64,000 bases of DNA from Patiria pectinifera (taxonomy: Eukaryota > Echinodermata > Asteroidea > Valvatida > Asterinidae). The translations under genes and the position numbers were made by a program. Below the pieces are notes generated by a model. It was given only the letters and a program-made list of their open reading frames with translations, was not told where the DNA came from and did not search any database. Each line of letters opens with the position of its first letter. Position 1 is the first letter of the stretch. Positions 10,262-22,200 of the stretch are shown one piece after another. Location: contig CM057136.1 of NCBI GenBank assembly GCA_029964075.1, positions 11,408,001 to 11,472,000 of the forward strand. The letters are read 5' to 3'.

Positions 10262-10515
10262 GGAGAGTGTGGCCTAGTGGTTAGGGTTCGTGACTCATGA
10301 TCAGAGGGTCAGGGGTTCGAATCCAGTTGTTGACCATAAATTGTGTCCTTGGGCAAGCCACTTTACCCCCACTTGCCTCTGGGACTGGCATCCCATCCAG
10401 GGTGAAACGGTATATTCTCAGTTATTTCATGCTACTGAAACCGGAGATAAACACTGGCCTGATTGGCCACATTGGCTCGTGACAGACTTACATGTAACTT
10501 TACCTTTACCTTTTA
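10262..10515 (+). mobile_element. tRNA-derived SINE, family 5
   Basis: A box GTGGCCTAGTGGTTAGGG, B box GGGGTTCGAATCC (about 10312-10324), body CCTTGGGCAAGCCACTTTAC and a tail of repeated TACCTTT. Only the tail resembles the SINE at 3384-3655. Confidence 0.85.
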
Positions 10516-12060
10516 CACATGGGTGGTGTGAAGCAATTGTGATAAACCAGCATGCCTAGGGACACAAACACAGTTTAGTGACATTGTAGTCCAACATCTG
10601 GACTCGAGGTTTCATGTGTTTGGTGTGTCATTTTGGTTATGCAAGCAGTTTTTACATTCACAAATCACACACGTTAACCGATGTAATATTCCTAGCAAGC
10701 CATTTCAACAATGATTCCGTGTGAACCATTGTTGTGACATGACAGTATTCCTTCGTTGCCTTGAAATGACAGCATACTAGGCGCAACAGTTTCACCGAAT
10801 GCTTGATCCTATTATTTACTCTCAATCAAGCAGGATATTTCGCAATACTTGGGCAGTTTTGATGTATGTTTGCAAATGATGACTATCTTAAAATTGTCTT
10901 GGATTTTAGCTGTAAGTTGCCCCCCAAAAAACCATTTACGTCACACCAACGCAAACTTTCAGGAAGATAGTCACAACGTCATCCTTTCCCCCGTGATAAA
11001 GAGTATGTCGAATGTTTGTATTAATGTGACATTTGTACCATTTCAGTGGGCCAATTAGGCTTAAAAATTGTGTTTTTGATGAAATTAATTGATGGGTCCT
11101 GTGCCTTATTCGATATGGATCTGTCTATCATTTTAATGAAGTATGTCAGTTATTATAAACACTGCGACATTCCTAAACGGCCTTTGGTGTTTCCGCGTTG
11201 TTTCTTCCATGTGTCCTCAACGCTGAGTAGTGTCGGCCTCGATATGCCCCGACCTTGTTCCCAGGGTGTGCTTTCAATCTCAAGACAATACTAGATCCTG
11301 GCAGGGAAACTTGCTTCATGTTTTCTGATTCGTTCCCTCAATAGCAAGTAATGGATTTACATCGTGTCGTGGGTGATTTTATTCCCAACGTGTGTTATGT
11401 GTTTTAACATTTATTGTGGATTATTACATTCAATCCTTTCGAAACAATCCTCCCTTTTTTTCCATTTTGCGTATAATCCTATTTTAGTGAAATACTGCGT
11501 GTTGTGTGGGTAAGATTAGAACATTTCAACTTGGAAAAAACTAATGGTGGAATTTAAATTTAGATTTTTCTGAATTTGGTTTGAATTCCACTGTTCCATT
11601 TTGATTTTGGAGCTGGATATTCAAATCAAACCTTAAAAAACTGAGCCTTCCTTTTTTTGGACACAAGTTAAAGAAAACAACTGGAACATCCCCCAATTTG
11701 CTCCATGGTCTCTGATTGTAACTGCATTCACTTGCTAGTGGTCTTCTTGGTTTATGAATAGCCTGCCCATTCGACTTATCAGAGAGTTCCCATCCATTTT
11801 TCTGTCAGCATTACAGCTCTGGAGTGTTATTGTAAAGGCCCAGTGGTCATTGAATCCTGCAAACTATACCCAGTCATTGGGAGGGCATTGCATGTGGCAC
11901 CTCACTCGTCACTTTTTGTTGGCATGACTGTGAGCTGGATGGGAACTTCCGGTGAAATCAGATAACCGTTATTCAGTTTGAAAACAAGTTGGATAACCGG
12001 ATTTTGTAATATATGATTTCTCCCACCACTAGAAAAAAAAACACGCCCCTTCCGATGTTA
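10516..12060. other. Intergenic, nothing recognised
   Basis: No exon-like frame, RNA gene or repeat family was recognised between the SINE and the hairpin at 12071. Confidence 0.5.
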
Positions 12061-12070
12061 CGTCTGTAAA

Positions 12071-12151
12071 AGTGTAAATTTTACTTGGGCCAATCTCATC
12101 TCTGATGTCACCAACTTGTCCAGGTGAGAGTGGCCCAAGTAAAATTTACAC
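12071..12151. repeat. Strong hairpin
   Basis: Arms GTGTAAATTTTACTTGGGCC (from 12072) and GGCCCAAGTAAAATTTACAC (to 12151) are perfect inverted repeats extended by imperfect pairing (AATCTCA/TGAGAGT). The loop is about 27 bp. It could be a small foldback element or a structured RNA locus. Confidence 0.75.
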
Positions 12152-14000
12152 CCTTTCACTTAATTGATTGCATTTCTGGATCTGGGGGCCCAAATGGAAT
12201 GGGGTAAAAGGAGTGGATTGAGAAATATAGTCAGGCTTTAATGTAATATATAATTTCACCGAAAAAAATTTAAACAGTTTAATTATTTGTTTTCTGAATG
12301 TTGCTCTTTTTTTTGGCACAATCTGTACATGTTACACCACAAATGCAAGCATCCAATATTTTAAACATATATTTTAAACAAACAATTGACAGGCGCATGA
12401 ATTCTCGAATCAATACAAATGCACTTTTATTTCAATAAGGAAAAAAAATGAATGTTCACCTGCACTTTTCCAAACCGAAAGAAAAGTACACTCATCTCAT
12501 GTCGACCTTTTCGTGGGTCCCCCCGGCGGGCCCCCCCCCCCCAAGTACCCATAAAAAGTCATGAAACATCTGCAGCCTCTGATCATGTGCCCCAAGCAAA
12601 TCACCCATCGCATGTCATGTACTTACGAATGCGTTGTACCATCACAAATGTACTTAAACGTAAGTGACTATTCAAAACAAAAGAAAACTACGAACGCATA
12701 CAAAGTTTCACCTTATCACACGCCAAAACAAACCCAAGTCGTTGCTTCATTGTCTCCTTGAGTGACGTTCTCTCGGCTCTCGCTTCATTATTCAGATTTT
12801 TCTCGCAAATCACACTGCCTTCCAGAATTTCAGTGCATCATCCAAGAATTACACGCCTTACGGGACACCAGTAAAAGTAGATGGCATCAGCAAGTTGAAT
12901 TGATCACAAATAATGGTTCGTGGTATAGGCCTGCAGGCAATTAGATTTCCCTCCAACATTTCATCCGACTAATTACATCATCAAGCACTTTTAGGGTTCG
13001 GTCAAAAGCAATGCCCACAATAGCCACGTGTCGTCTTCAGAAAAGCACGAACAATCGATTATGATTTTTCAAACAAATTAGACTCTTCGTCAGGACGGGA
13101 AACCCGCACAACAATGCTGTATTTTAACTTTCAATCCGTCATCTCAAACGTCATTCCTGGCTTTTAGGGTTTACTAATTTTGCCGTCTATTCAGCCGTCG
13201 ATTTCGAAGATTACCGAGCACTCGGGGGGAACGGAAAGGATATTACGGCGGCCTTCATCATGCAAGAAGCACACGCCATAAGAGTATGATACATGTGTAG
13301 GGAAAAGTAGTTTAGAATTCACTTTTCTTTAGAGATGCTCCGTCTGTTTCACCATCCTTTTTATTTCCAGACACGGTGCTGGCAAGACCGTTTATGTTTT
13401 ATCTGTAAACACAATGGAAGATTAAATCAGTCAACATCGAACAAAACACAAATACAATGCCACGTCGTTATTAACTCTGTAATATTTTGTGTAATTCGCC
13501 TGGGAGGATGACTTTTGTTGTCTATTATTATTTTTTATTTTTTTCAAGATTCCGGAGGTCACGGCTTAATTTTTCAGCTCCGATTTCTTCGAACACAATG
13601 GGGGATTTATTTTATCACCTAGACCTTCATCCAAATTGGACCTCGACGGTACTTTAACAACCGTGTCGCACGGCATTAATTTTGTTTTTACTTCAGAAAT
13701 TTCCAGGGTAAATTGAATTAGCAGACCTGTTTCACGATCCGTAAAAGCTCCTGTTTTTCGTTTTTCCCCCCCCTTCTTTTCTTGTGAAGGTTATGCCATT
13801 GTAATGCTCCTTAACAATCGGAAAGTCTTTAGTATGCATCACAAAACACCTCGTCCACAAAAATAATACACCGCATCTTGAATAGATGAATTTAATCATG
13901 TAGAAATGGCATCCGTCGTGATAAATTACATTAAGGGGAGAAAGGGTTAGGTGACGCTCAAAAGCGCTTGTCTGAACTGCTGTTTTTTGCCTACTGCATT
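12152..14000. other. Intergenic upstream of the receptor
   Basis: A C-rich run lies at 12519-12542. The rest looks unique and probably holds the receptor's upstream control region, but no factor site was assigned. Confidence 0.4.
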
Positions 14001-14006
14001 GCCGGG

Positions 14007-14014
14007 TATAAATA
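14007..14014 (+). promoter_or_regulatory. TATA box of the receptor gene
   Basis: TATAAATA lies 50 bp before the ATG at 14064. That would place initiation near 14035-14042 (CATCACAACTT) and leave a 5' UTR of only about 25 bp. The spacing supports the chosen start codon. Confidence 0.65.
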
Positions 14015-14063
14015 CAGTGCGCTGGTTGTCGATCATCACAACTTGTAGTGACTTGAAGCTAAG

Positions 14064-17000
14064 ATGGCAATGGAAGCTATCGTGTGTTTACTGATGACTG
14101 TAACTGTGACGGTATTGTGTGCAGAGATACCGCCAGCTCTTGAAATGCGGCATACGAGTCGCGGTGACTTCATCATTGGGGGTATCTACCCGTTCCGCTC
14201 GTCGGGTACAGCCGAGCCTTGTACCTCTGTCCCAAGCGGATGGGCGGTGGAATTGTCCCAGACCATGATCTTCGCCATACAAGAGATCAACAGCGACCCG
14301 TCTCTTCTGTCTGGGTGCAGGCTTGGATACGACATCCGAGATGACTGTCGGTCCGAGGAGTTCACCCTCTACACCAGCACCTCGCTGGCGACGGGGCGGC
14401 AACCGCTCGGGGCGGTTGTACCACTGCCAGCGGTTGGGATACCGGTCGGCATGATCGGCCCCGAGTCTAGCGTCCACGCCATCTACGCCGGGAAAGTGGC
14501 AAGCCTGTACCAGATCCCGATCATATCCTACTCGGCCACCAGCGACGAGCTGAGCAACAAGGAGCGGTTCCCTTACTTTCTGAGGACCGTCCCTCCAGAT
14601 GAGCTGCAAGCCCGAGCGATCGTCGACATCCTGCTACACCACGATTGGCGCTACGTCGGGTTGCTGTACTCGGCCGACACGTACGGCATCCACGGCTCGC
14701 TGGAGGTCGCGAAGCTGGCCGAACGGAACAACATCTGCGTGGCTTTCTCCATTGCGATACGAGAGGAACCGGAACCAAACGAGATTGAGGACATTGTCGC
14801 CAGAGTCGGCTCCTTTCGACACGCCACGGTTTTCGTGGTGTTCAGTCTTAATCGGCACATGTACGCCGTTCTAAGAGCCATTCACGTTGCCTATCCCGGG
14901 CGAAAACTCGTCTGTATCGGTAGCGATGCGTTCAGTGGATATGGATTTCTTGAGTATCCGAGTTTGGCAAACGTCACACGAGGGAGTTTCTTCGTCAGAC
15001 TGACACAGAACACAGTCCCCAACATGGAAAAATACATTCGAAGCCTAGAAAAGGGAGACATCGACAAGAAAGAGGTCACCCCGTGGATGTCGGAGTACAT
15101 TGATGAATGGCGTGCCCAAAACAATTGCTCCAACATGACATTGTGTCCAATACCATTTGGCGGCACACAAAGCAATGTGTACTTAGCGGTCTACGCCTAT
15201 GCACACGCGCTGCACAATTTCCACCAGTCACGCCAGAGCAACGGAAGCTGCTTCAACATCACTGGTCAGATGTTGCTGCCGTATCTTTTGAATGTTTCAT
15301 TTGAAAGCGAAGTAGGTCTCGTAGACTTTGACTCGAACGGTAACTCCGGAGGCAGGTACCGGTTAAATCAAATGCAGCTGTCTCCGGACGGGCAGTTTGA
15401 GCGAGTTGGCGTTGGGTTCTGGGATTCGCACCGGGTCGGGAACGGGCTGGAGTTCACTCCAGACGCCGTGCGTTGGCCGCTCGGGAGTCCCCAGCCTCCG
15501 ATGTCCCTTTGCAGGGAGCGGTGTCACCCTGGGTTCATCGTTGTTCCCTTGGAACAAAAATGCTGCTGGGGTTGTCGGGAGTGCCCGGTCAACGCCATCG
15601 TGGTCAACGACTCTCGGTGTCAAACATGCCGCGCTGCCCTCTGGCCGGACTCAAACCGATCGGCGTGCGAGGCAATACACCCAACCTCCGTGGATCTGAA
15701 CAGCGGGGCAAGCATCGTCTTGCTGTCAGTGTCAGCATGCGGGATCCTCTCCTGTGTCCTAACAGCTGCTGGGCTGTATCACCACCGCGGGCACGCCTTG
15801 ATAAAAGCAACCAGTCGAGAGCTAAGCTGCATCAACATCCTGGGCCTGACGGCTGCCTTCGCCAGCGTCTACTTCCTCCTAGCTCGCCCCTCGCCCGCGA
15901 GCTGCCTCATGGCAGAGGCAGCCATCTCGCTGAGCTTCACGCTGATCTACGCACCGACGCTGCTGAAGGTGAACCGAATCTTTCGCATATTTCAGTCCAG
16001 CCGGAGGTCTGTTCGCCGTCCTCGATTTGTTGGTCCCAAGCACCAGATGATGCTAGCTTTCGTCTTTATTCTCATACAGGTAAACCATTCATTTTTGAAG
16101 ATTTTTTTTTATTATTTAAGGAGGGTTTTCAAAATCACCTGGAAAACCAGAGTTCTGTCGATTTCTGTATTCTGTTTCCCCTGACATGCCGCTTGCCAAC
16201 TATATCTTTAAAATATTCAAATCCATATGTTGACGTCCTTTTTTAAAAGTTATATTGGGTGCATTTTTCTACCATAATAGCTCTGAGCAAATTGTACGCC
16301 TTTGCTCCAAACCCGAAGATAATTACGATGGTTAATAATGACATGATAATGTTTTGTAGAGATGTTTTAAACATAATTTGGTTTTTGTCCCGTGCATTCC
16401 GTTCTTTTATATAGGTCTATATATGCCAATCCTAGCACGCTATCAATTTTATCACGAAGTCCCCCTTCAAAGGCGAAAGCATTGTGCTAGCTATTGATCA
16501 GATAATCGTCACGGGGCAGTTGCATACAATAGCGTGCACAATGTTTTCTCCATTATAAAGGGGCCTCTAGTTGTGTAGTCAGTAAGCTGCGTTCAAGTTT
16601 GACATTTTAGGCATCTCTAGGAGATAATTATAGTTGAACCAATTTGATGAGAATATTCCTCCCTTCTTACTGATGCTTTTGTCGGGCATTGCTCGTAGGT
16701 GTTCGTGAGTATCATATCGGCATCAGTCGCCCCCTCCCAACCGACTATGCTTCTCCCGCCCGATGTACGTAAATACGTCGAACTTTACTGCTCGTTCGGT
16801 GAAGGGTTCACCGCAAGCATCGCCTACAACGCGGCCATCATTCTGGCTTGCTGTTTCTACGCCTTCAAGACCCGTAAGGTTCCCAGCAACTACAACGAAT
16901 CCAAGTTCATAGCCGTGAGCGTCTATTCCACCCTGGTCTTGTTCCTAGCCGTCATACCGGTGTACACAACGGCCCTGCAGGTACTCCAGAAAGTTGCCAC

Positions 17001-17241
17001 TCTCTCGGCTGCTCTGCAGATGAACGCAAGTTTGACGCTGGCGCTGGTGTATTTGCCCAAATTGTACGGGATCCACTTTGCGCACGAGTTGAACGTGCAA
17101 GAATGGCGCACGACGACGGCGGGAAACCAGATCGGCTCTGTCAGTGGGACAGTCAACCAGATGAAGCCTGACTCTGCGAGTGACATGACCAAGCAAACCA
17201 ACGAATGTGCGGGTACCAGCTCCAATGGCGGGCCAATGTGA
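14064..17241 (+). CDS. Class C GPCR, metabotropic-glutamate-receptor-like, two exons
   Basis: Exons 14064-16079 and 16699-17241; GT at 16080, TAG acceptor before 16699, phase 0; 852 aa. Order: signal peptide (1-20), Venus-flytrap ligand domain (about 30-475), cysteine-rich domain (about 483-536, with KCCWGCRECP and CQTCRAALWPDSN), then seven membrane segments (TM1 from about 550; intron in TM4) with mGluR motifs RELSCINI, LLKVNRIFRIF, FYAFKTRKVP, NESKFIAVSVYST and LPKLYGI. The intracellular tail is short. Compared with mGluR1, contacts for the alpha-amino-acid part are kept (S135/S136, T159, D179, Y207, D288). Those for the glutamate side chain are changed: R78 to L64, Y74 to W60, K409 to T368. 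It is expected at the plasma membrane and G-protein coupled; the ligand is probably an amino acid other than glutamate (inference). Confidence 0.93.
16080..16698 (+). other. Single intron of the receptor gene
   Basis: 619 bp, A+T-rich, no recognisable element. The donor CAG|GTAAAC and acceptor CGTAG|GTG keep the frame ...FILIQ-VFVSII across TM4. Confidence 0.85.
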
Positions 17242-17384
17242 CTGAAGATCTGAGTAAAAGTATCAGCGTGTATAGTCGAGAATTTGTAAGAGAGCAGACC
17301 AGCATGCTAGCTTGCCTGCAGGCCAACCAAGCCGTCCAGTCAGCAAACCAGCAAGCCGGACGGGGAGACAGGCAGCCAGACAAC

Positions 17385-17545
17385 CGGGGAGCCAGCCAGC
17401 CAGCCACCGGAGCAGCCAACCAGCCAGCTAGCCAACTGGCCGGGTAGCCAGCCACCCAGCCACCCAGCCAGCCTGCCAGCCAGCCACCCAGCCAGCCTGC
17501 CAGCCAGCCAGCCAGCCAACCAACCAACCAACCAACAAACCGGCT
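17385..17545. repeat. CCAG/CCAA minisatellite in the receptor 3' UTR
   Basis: Near-uninterrupted 4-bp units CCAG with CCAC, CCTG and CCAA variants. They follow the stop codon and end about 10 bp before AATAAA. Antisense frames read Trp-Leu-Ala-Gly repeats but are not genes. Confidence 0.9.
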
Positions 17546-17553
17546 CGGCAGCC

Positions 17554-17559
17554 AATAAA
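17554..17559 (+). terminator. Polyadenylation signal of the receptor gene
   Basis: AATAAA 313 bp after the stop codon, directly after the CCAG repeat; the only canonical signal close to the gene. Confidence 0.55.
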
Positions 17560-18914
17560 CGAAATCAAAAGGTCACACAACAAGGGAGACATTTTCGATC
17601 TAATTCTTTCAACTGCAGTTGCTTGTCATCTACTTTAATTTTTATTTTTCATGCAAAATACATGTAAAAGAAATTTGTCATAAAATTTTGATTATGAAAA
17701 AAAGGAAGAAAGAACACAACACTTACACTTTACCATACTACCATTCGACACCACTTGTTAGCCTATTGCTATTGCACTACAAAATGTTTCAACAAAATGT
17801 TTCAGCCATAGAAATCACAAAAATAAGCCTTAGCAATCTTCAAATTTGCTTTATGATATTAAGAGAAAAGGTTAAAAAGTATATTTCTAATCTTTTACAA
17901 ATTACCTTCTTTTACATACATGATACCATGCATTTTGTAAAGTATTACCTAAAAATCCAACTGACCCTTTATAGTAATATAGTAATATCGTCGAAAAGGC
18001 GGAAAAGATGCCTGTAAAATAGACTATTTTTAGTTTTCGCTTTGGAATTCGGAAAAAACCTTGACTAGCAGTGATCACAAAACACTGAACTGTTCAGCTT
18101 GGACTTTTCCTTTAAAAAACTCATGACGATGTTGAGACATAATGTACATGTAATTCTAAATTATAGCACTAACATGATCTACATGTTTCAAAGGCACGCC
18201 GCTTAGGTTCTAATGTAGTCACTTTACACATTTGTTTTTGCAATGTCCCTTTGTTGGTTCGGAGAGATCCTTTAATGTTCACAAGATCAATCCCAAAATA
18301 ATTTCTTTGTGTAAAAATTGCGTGCGGTTTACAGTCCATTCAATAAGTTACTCTGGGTACTAGTTTAAAGACTTTTAGATCATCCAACCTTCACTTTACT
18401 GGGAATTATTTTTATGAGCTTTTAAAAATAAATACCAATTCAAATATAAACATTACAGTTACTTTGCTACAACGAAACAGCGACTTTCTTCGTTAACTAG
18501 TTAAACCGCCTTCTGGTTTTATTATCACAGATCATGTAAAATTATTAGCTGTTCGCTACAAACTTCGATATTCGACATCCTACTTCGTCTTAAAAACGTA
18601 CAAAACTGCGGTGTTCGCAATTCCCCAAAGTATTTTGTTTTCACTGACAGAATATGTGGTTAATGTGATGATTATTGTTGCAGTGTTTTAAGTTTAGAGT
18701 TTAATACCTGGCAGTGCTGTAAGTAGTAGACTATTGGGCAACCGGAATTTTTTACTTTGTCCTGTTTTGTGGCTTGTTATATCTTTAGTAGCAGTTTTTG
18801 CCCATGTAGTGGTCACTGCGATGTTGTGCGAAATTTTTAACCATGCAGCAAGACTGTAAATATGGAACTGAAACAGTGACGTGCATTAACTGTTGAAATG
18901 CCCTGGAGTTACTT
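17560..18914. other. A+T-rich region between convergent genes
   Basis: It holds no gene that can be recognised. On minus, AATAAA occurs at 18523-18518, a candidate end for the gelsolin transcript about 715 bp after its stop. Confidence 0.45.
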
Positions 18915-19130
18915 AAGTGTTGAACGTTACCAATGTGTTGCTGTGCATTTAACACTTCAGTGTTGAACGTGACTAATGTGTTGCTGTGAATTTAACACCT
19001 TTGTGTTGAACGTTTCCAATGCGTTGCTGTACATTTACAACGGTTGAACGTTACCAATGCATTTACCACTTTAGTGTTGAACGTTACCAATGTGTTGCTG
19101 TGCATTTAACACTTTAGTGTCATCTGCATG
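18915..19130. repeat. Tandem repeat of about 43 bp in the gelsolin 3' UTR
   Basis: Five units containing GTGTTGAACGTTACCAATGT and GTTGCTGTGCATTTAACAC; starts near 18919, 18962, 19005, 19043 and 19076, so the last spacings are shortened. It lies about 110 bp beyond the gelsolin stop. Confidence 0.85.
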
Positions 19131-19236
19131 ATACAAGCGTTTGTATCTAAAATTTCAAGAACGCCTGTGTCTGCGTAACTGAGGTTAGAGGTGATGTAAT
19201 AGGTCGATCTGGATGTCATAGGCCACGGTGACTGTC

Positions 19237-22200
19237 TTAAGACAGAGCCTTGAAGAATTCAGGCTTCTCATGACCCTCGTTGAAGCACGTGATTGGGATG
19301 AAGGGATGCTTGGTGTCCTGCAGATATTTCTGGAAAATTTAACAAGGAAAAGATTTTCATTAACATTTTTGACTACATTTTAGGCAAACTTTGGAGCAAG
19401 GAAAACATTTATGTAGCACTCCAGCGAAAGAATTTTAAAAAAAATACATGTTTGCCTTGTTCCCAATTAACTTCCTGAAAGAAGTCATGTACATTACGAT
19501 GTCATTGCACAGCTATTTGTGAGAAACTGCACCATTGGTCCAGCCTCGACTCCATGGGCGCGTGCGCGTTCCTTCACTAATGAGATCGCGCAAGGCATGA
19601 TGGGAAACAACATAGCGCAGCAAGATCTCGTATCCAATGGAACGAGGTTGCCATTGGTCATATAATTCTGGCAGTGACATTAGCTGGCAAAATGGCGTTT
19701 TGCGGCACATCGATAATAAGAATAATACTCAGTGTATTAAACGACCTGATAAAATTTCAAACCTTAGCTCCTTTGCCATTTTCCCATCATGTTTATACTG
19801 GGGGAATCAAATAGGTGTGTAGTGACATAAATGCGCATGCGTCAGTTGTCATCTGAATACAACCTCGATCTTTACTTGACATCAAGTTTTATGCATGTTG
19901 ACATTACTTAGTTCCAAAACAGGAAAGAACTCTCGATACAGAAAAGATAAACTCTAGTCAAATTCAATGTTCACAGCACATTAATCCCGTTCTGTTTGAT
20001 ATGTTATTTTGAGACTTACGTGGGCGTAGGAGAAGGCGTTCTTTCTCTCGGCTGAGTCGGCGCCCTTGCCCACCCAGACGTAGAGTTCCTTCTTGTTGTC
20101 GACGATGAACACGTCCTGGTGAGACATCGTAGTTAAAAAAAAAAAGAATGATTTCCAATTTTGGATTGGGTTTTTGGTCCCTATACCTGATGGTGTGGGA
20201 TTTTTCCCACGATATTCTTCTGGGTTTTCCTCCCACGTCTCACGTGCAACTCCCAGCAGACTGTTAACTTCTGTACCGCATGTGTAATCTCTTGAATTGT
20301 GGTTGGCGTAAAAGTGGTGACGTCAACTGTTTAATGTGTTAAATGTTTGGGTTGCCCTTTTTTATGACGTCATCTGTGACATGGCTAAACCCAAAGATGG
20401 CAAGTGAATTAATATCACTTAAAAGGCAACGCACAAACCATTGATGCACGACTCTCAACTTACATTAGGATCCAGCTTGGATTTTGGCAGGCTTCCCTCC
20501 GCCTCCTTCGTGAAGTAAAGCTTGTCAGTGTTTTTCAGCCTTTGCAAAGAAAAAATAAAATAAATAAAAGGTCATAAAAACTATGGCATGTTATACACTT
20601 CGAAAATAATATCACCAAATATTCGATATACATGTAAATCCATTACTTGCTATTATTGATCGAATAAGAATACATGAAGCAAGTTTCCCAACCAGGGGTC
20701 ACTATAGGAAACGTGGTTGAAAATACAGTTAGCTCTGGGGACGAGGTTGTTACCGGATCAAATCTAATACAGGAAGCAAGTTTTTCACCCAGGGGTTACT
20801 ACGTGTATTGTCTCGAGGTTGAAAGTAGACCATGTGAACGAGGTTGAAGTGGTAGTGATTCATTTGTACACAAACCAGAAGCACGTGTGCATACCCACCT
20901 AAAGAGGGCGGGCTGTGAGTCATCAACGCCCACTGCTGCATCTTCCTCATCCAGCGGGTCGTCAGATAGAGCCTGCATGAATTGATGATCGGGACCAATG
21001 CGGGCCGACTCCAGGACTTGGCTGGAGGCTTTCCCACGACGACCCTTCAGCTGGGCCACGTACTGCATAGCCTGCAACCACGAATGCAAGATTAAAATAC
21101 AATGGTAATATGCCTTGTTACATTGTTTTCACCCATTTGGGGTATAAAGTAAACAGACGCGAATCGAAAGTTTTTGACGTAGTATAAAATAGAAATACCT
21201 TAGCGTTCAAAAACAACATGCTCGGTTATTGCTACCTTGCTGCTGAGCGCTGTTGCGCACGCTGCTGCACGCATATCCAGTAAGCTCCGCCCAGTGATGC
21301 TTCGACCAATCGTAGCCGCAATTCATATGCGACGTGCGTGCGTGCGCGCATGACGCGCGCGTCCGAAACACCTGTCGTTGCCCCATAGATATAGAATAAT
21401 TCTATATCAATGGTTGCCCCACGTACGCAGTGGGCGGGGATTTTACTAAAACAGATGTTTCTGTTCGTGTTGTTGCTCCCTGATGCTGCTGGGGCTGTTG
21501 CTTGCGTTTTCATTACTTGCGTTTTATTCTTCCTTACCTTAGTTTTCTCATCTTTGTTGCAAGTCTCGCCGTTCCACTGGAAGATCTTCAGTCCCAGATC
21601 CAAGATGAAGACATCACTGGAGTCCAAGACATGCTTGTTGAGAGGTTTCTGTAAGAGAGGCGTGGGGCAACACGAAGGAAGACGTTTGTTCACGGTATTT
21701 CATCATATTTACTTCAACATTCAGGATTCCCATGCACTCTGGAAACCAGGGAAAACCTTGAAAAGAGTTTCCATTTTCCAGTCAGGGAAAACTAAGGGAC
21801 TTTTGGAAAATCACCAAAATCGAAGAAAACTTGAGGAATTTGACAGTGACCCAGAATGGAAAGGTTTTCGCCAGTTTGGCATATTTGGGCGTCTTGTGTC
21901 ATGTGACCAAGTTGTGTCCATTGACTGACTGGCTATGATGTCTGTTAAAATATTTTTTGCAGTGGTAACATTACACACGTCTCTCCAGACAATAACAATT
22001 AACTGTGCTTTACCACCTCTTGACTTCCCAGCAACCTCGTTCAAGTCAAAATATTTCCCATGGCATTTTGGATATTCCTGGGGAAAATATCGGGGAATTG
22101 GGAAAACTCAGGGAAATTTGTGGTCATAAAGAGCTGAGAATCCTGCGCTAGTGTCGATGATTCGGTAGGGTTTCAGGTACTTGTATGGAAATGCAACAGA

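Noticed and set aside
10262-10335. Functional tRNA genes suggested by A and B boxes (here and at 3088, 3395, 29922, 54700)
   Set aside because: Cloverleaf acceptor stems and clean 3' ends are missing, and each is followed by a SINE body.
14088-14609. Antisense 173-codon frame in the receptor exon
   Set aside because: Shadow of a G+C-richer coding exon; no domain or start context.
17153-17555. Antisense Trp-Leu-Ala-Gly repeat frames
   Set aside because: Pure product of the CCAG minisatellite read backwards.
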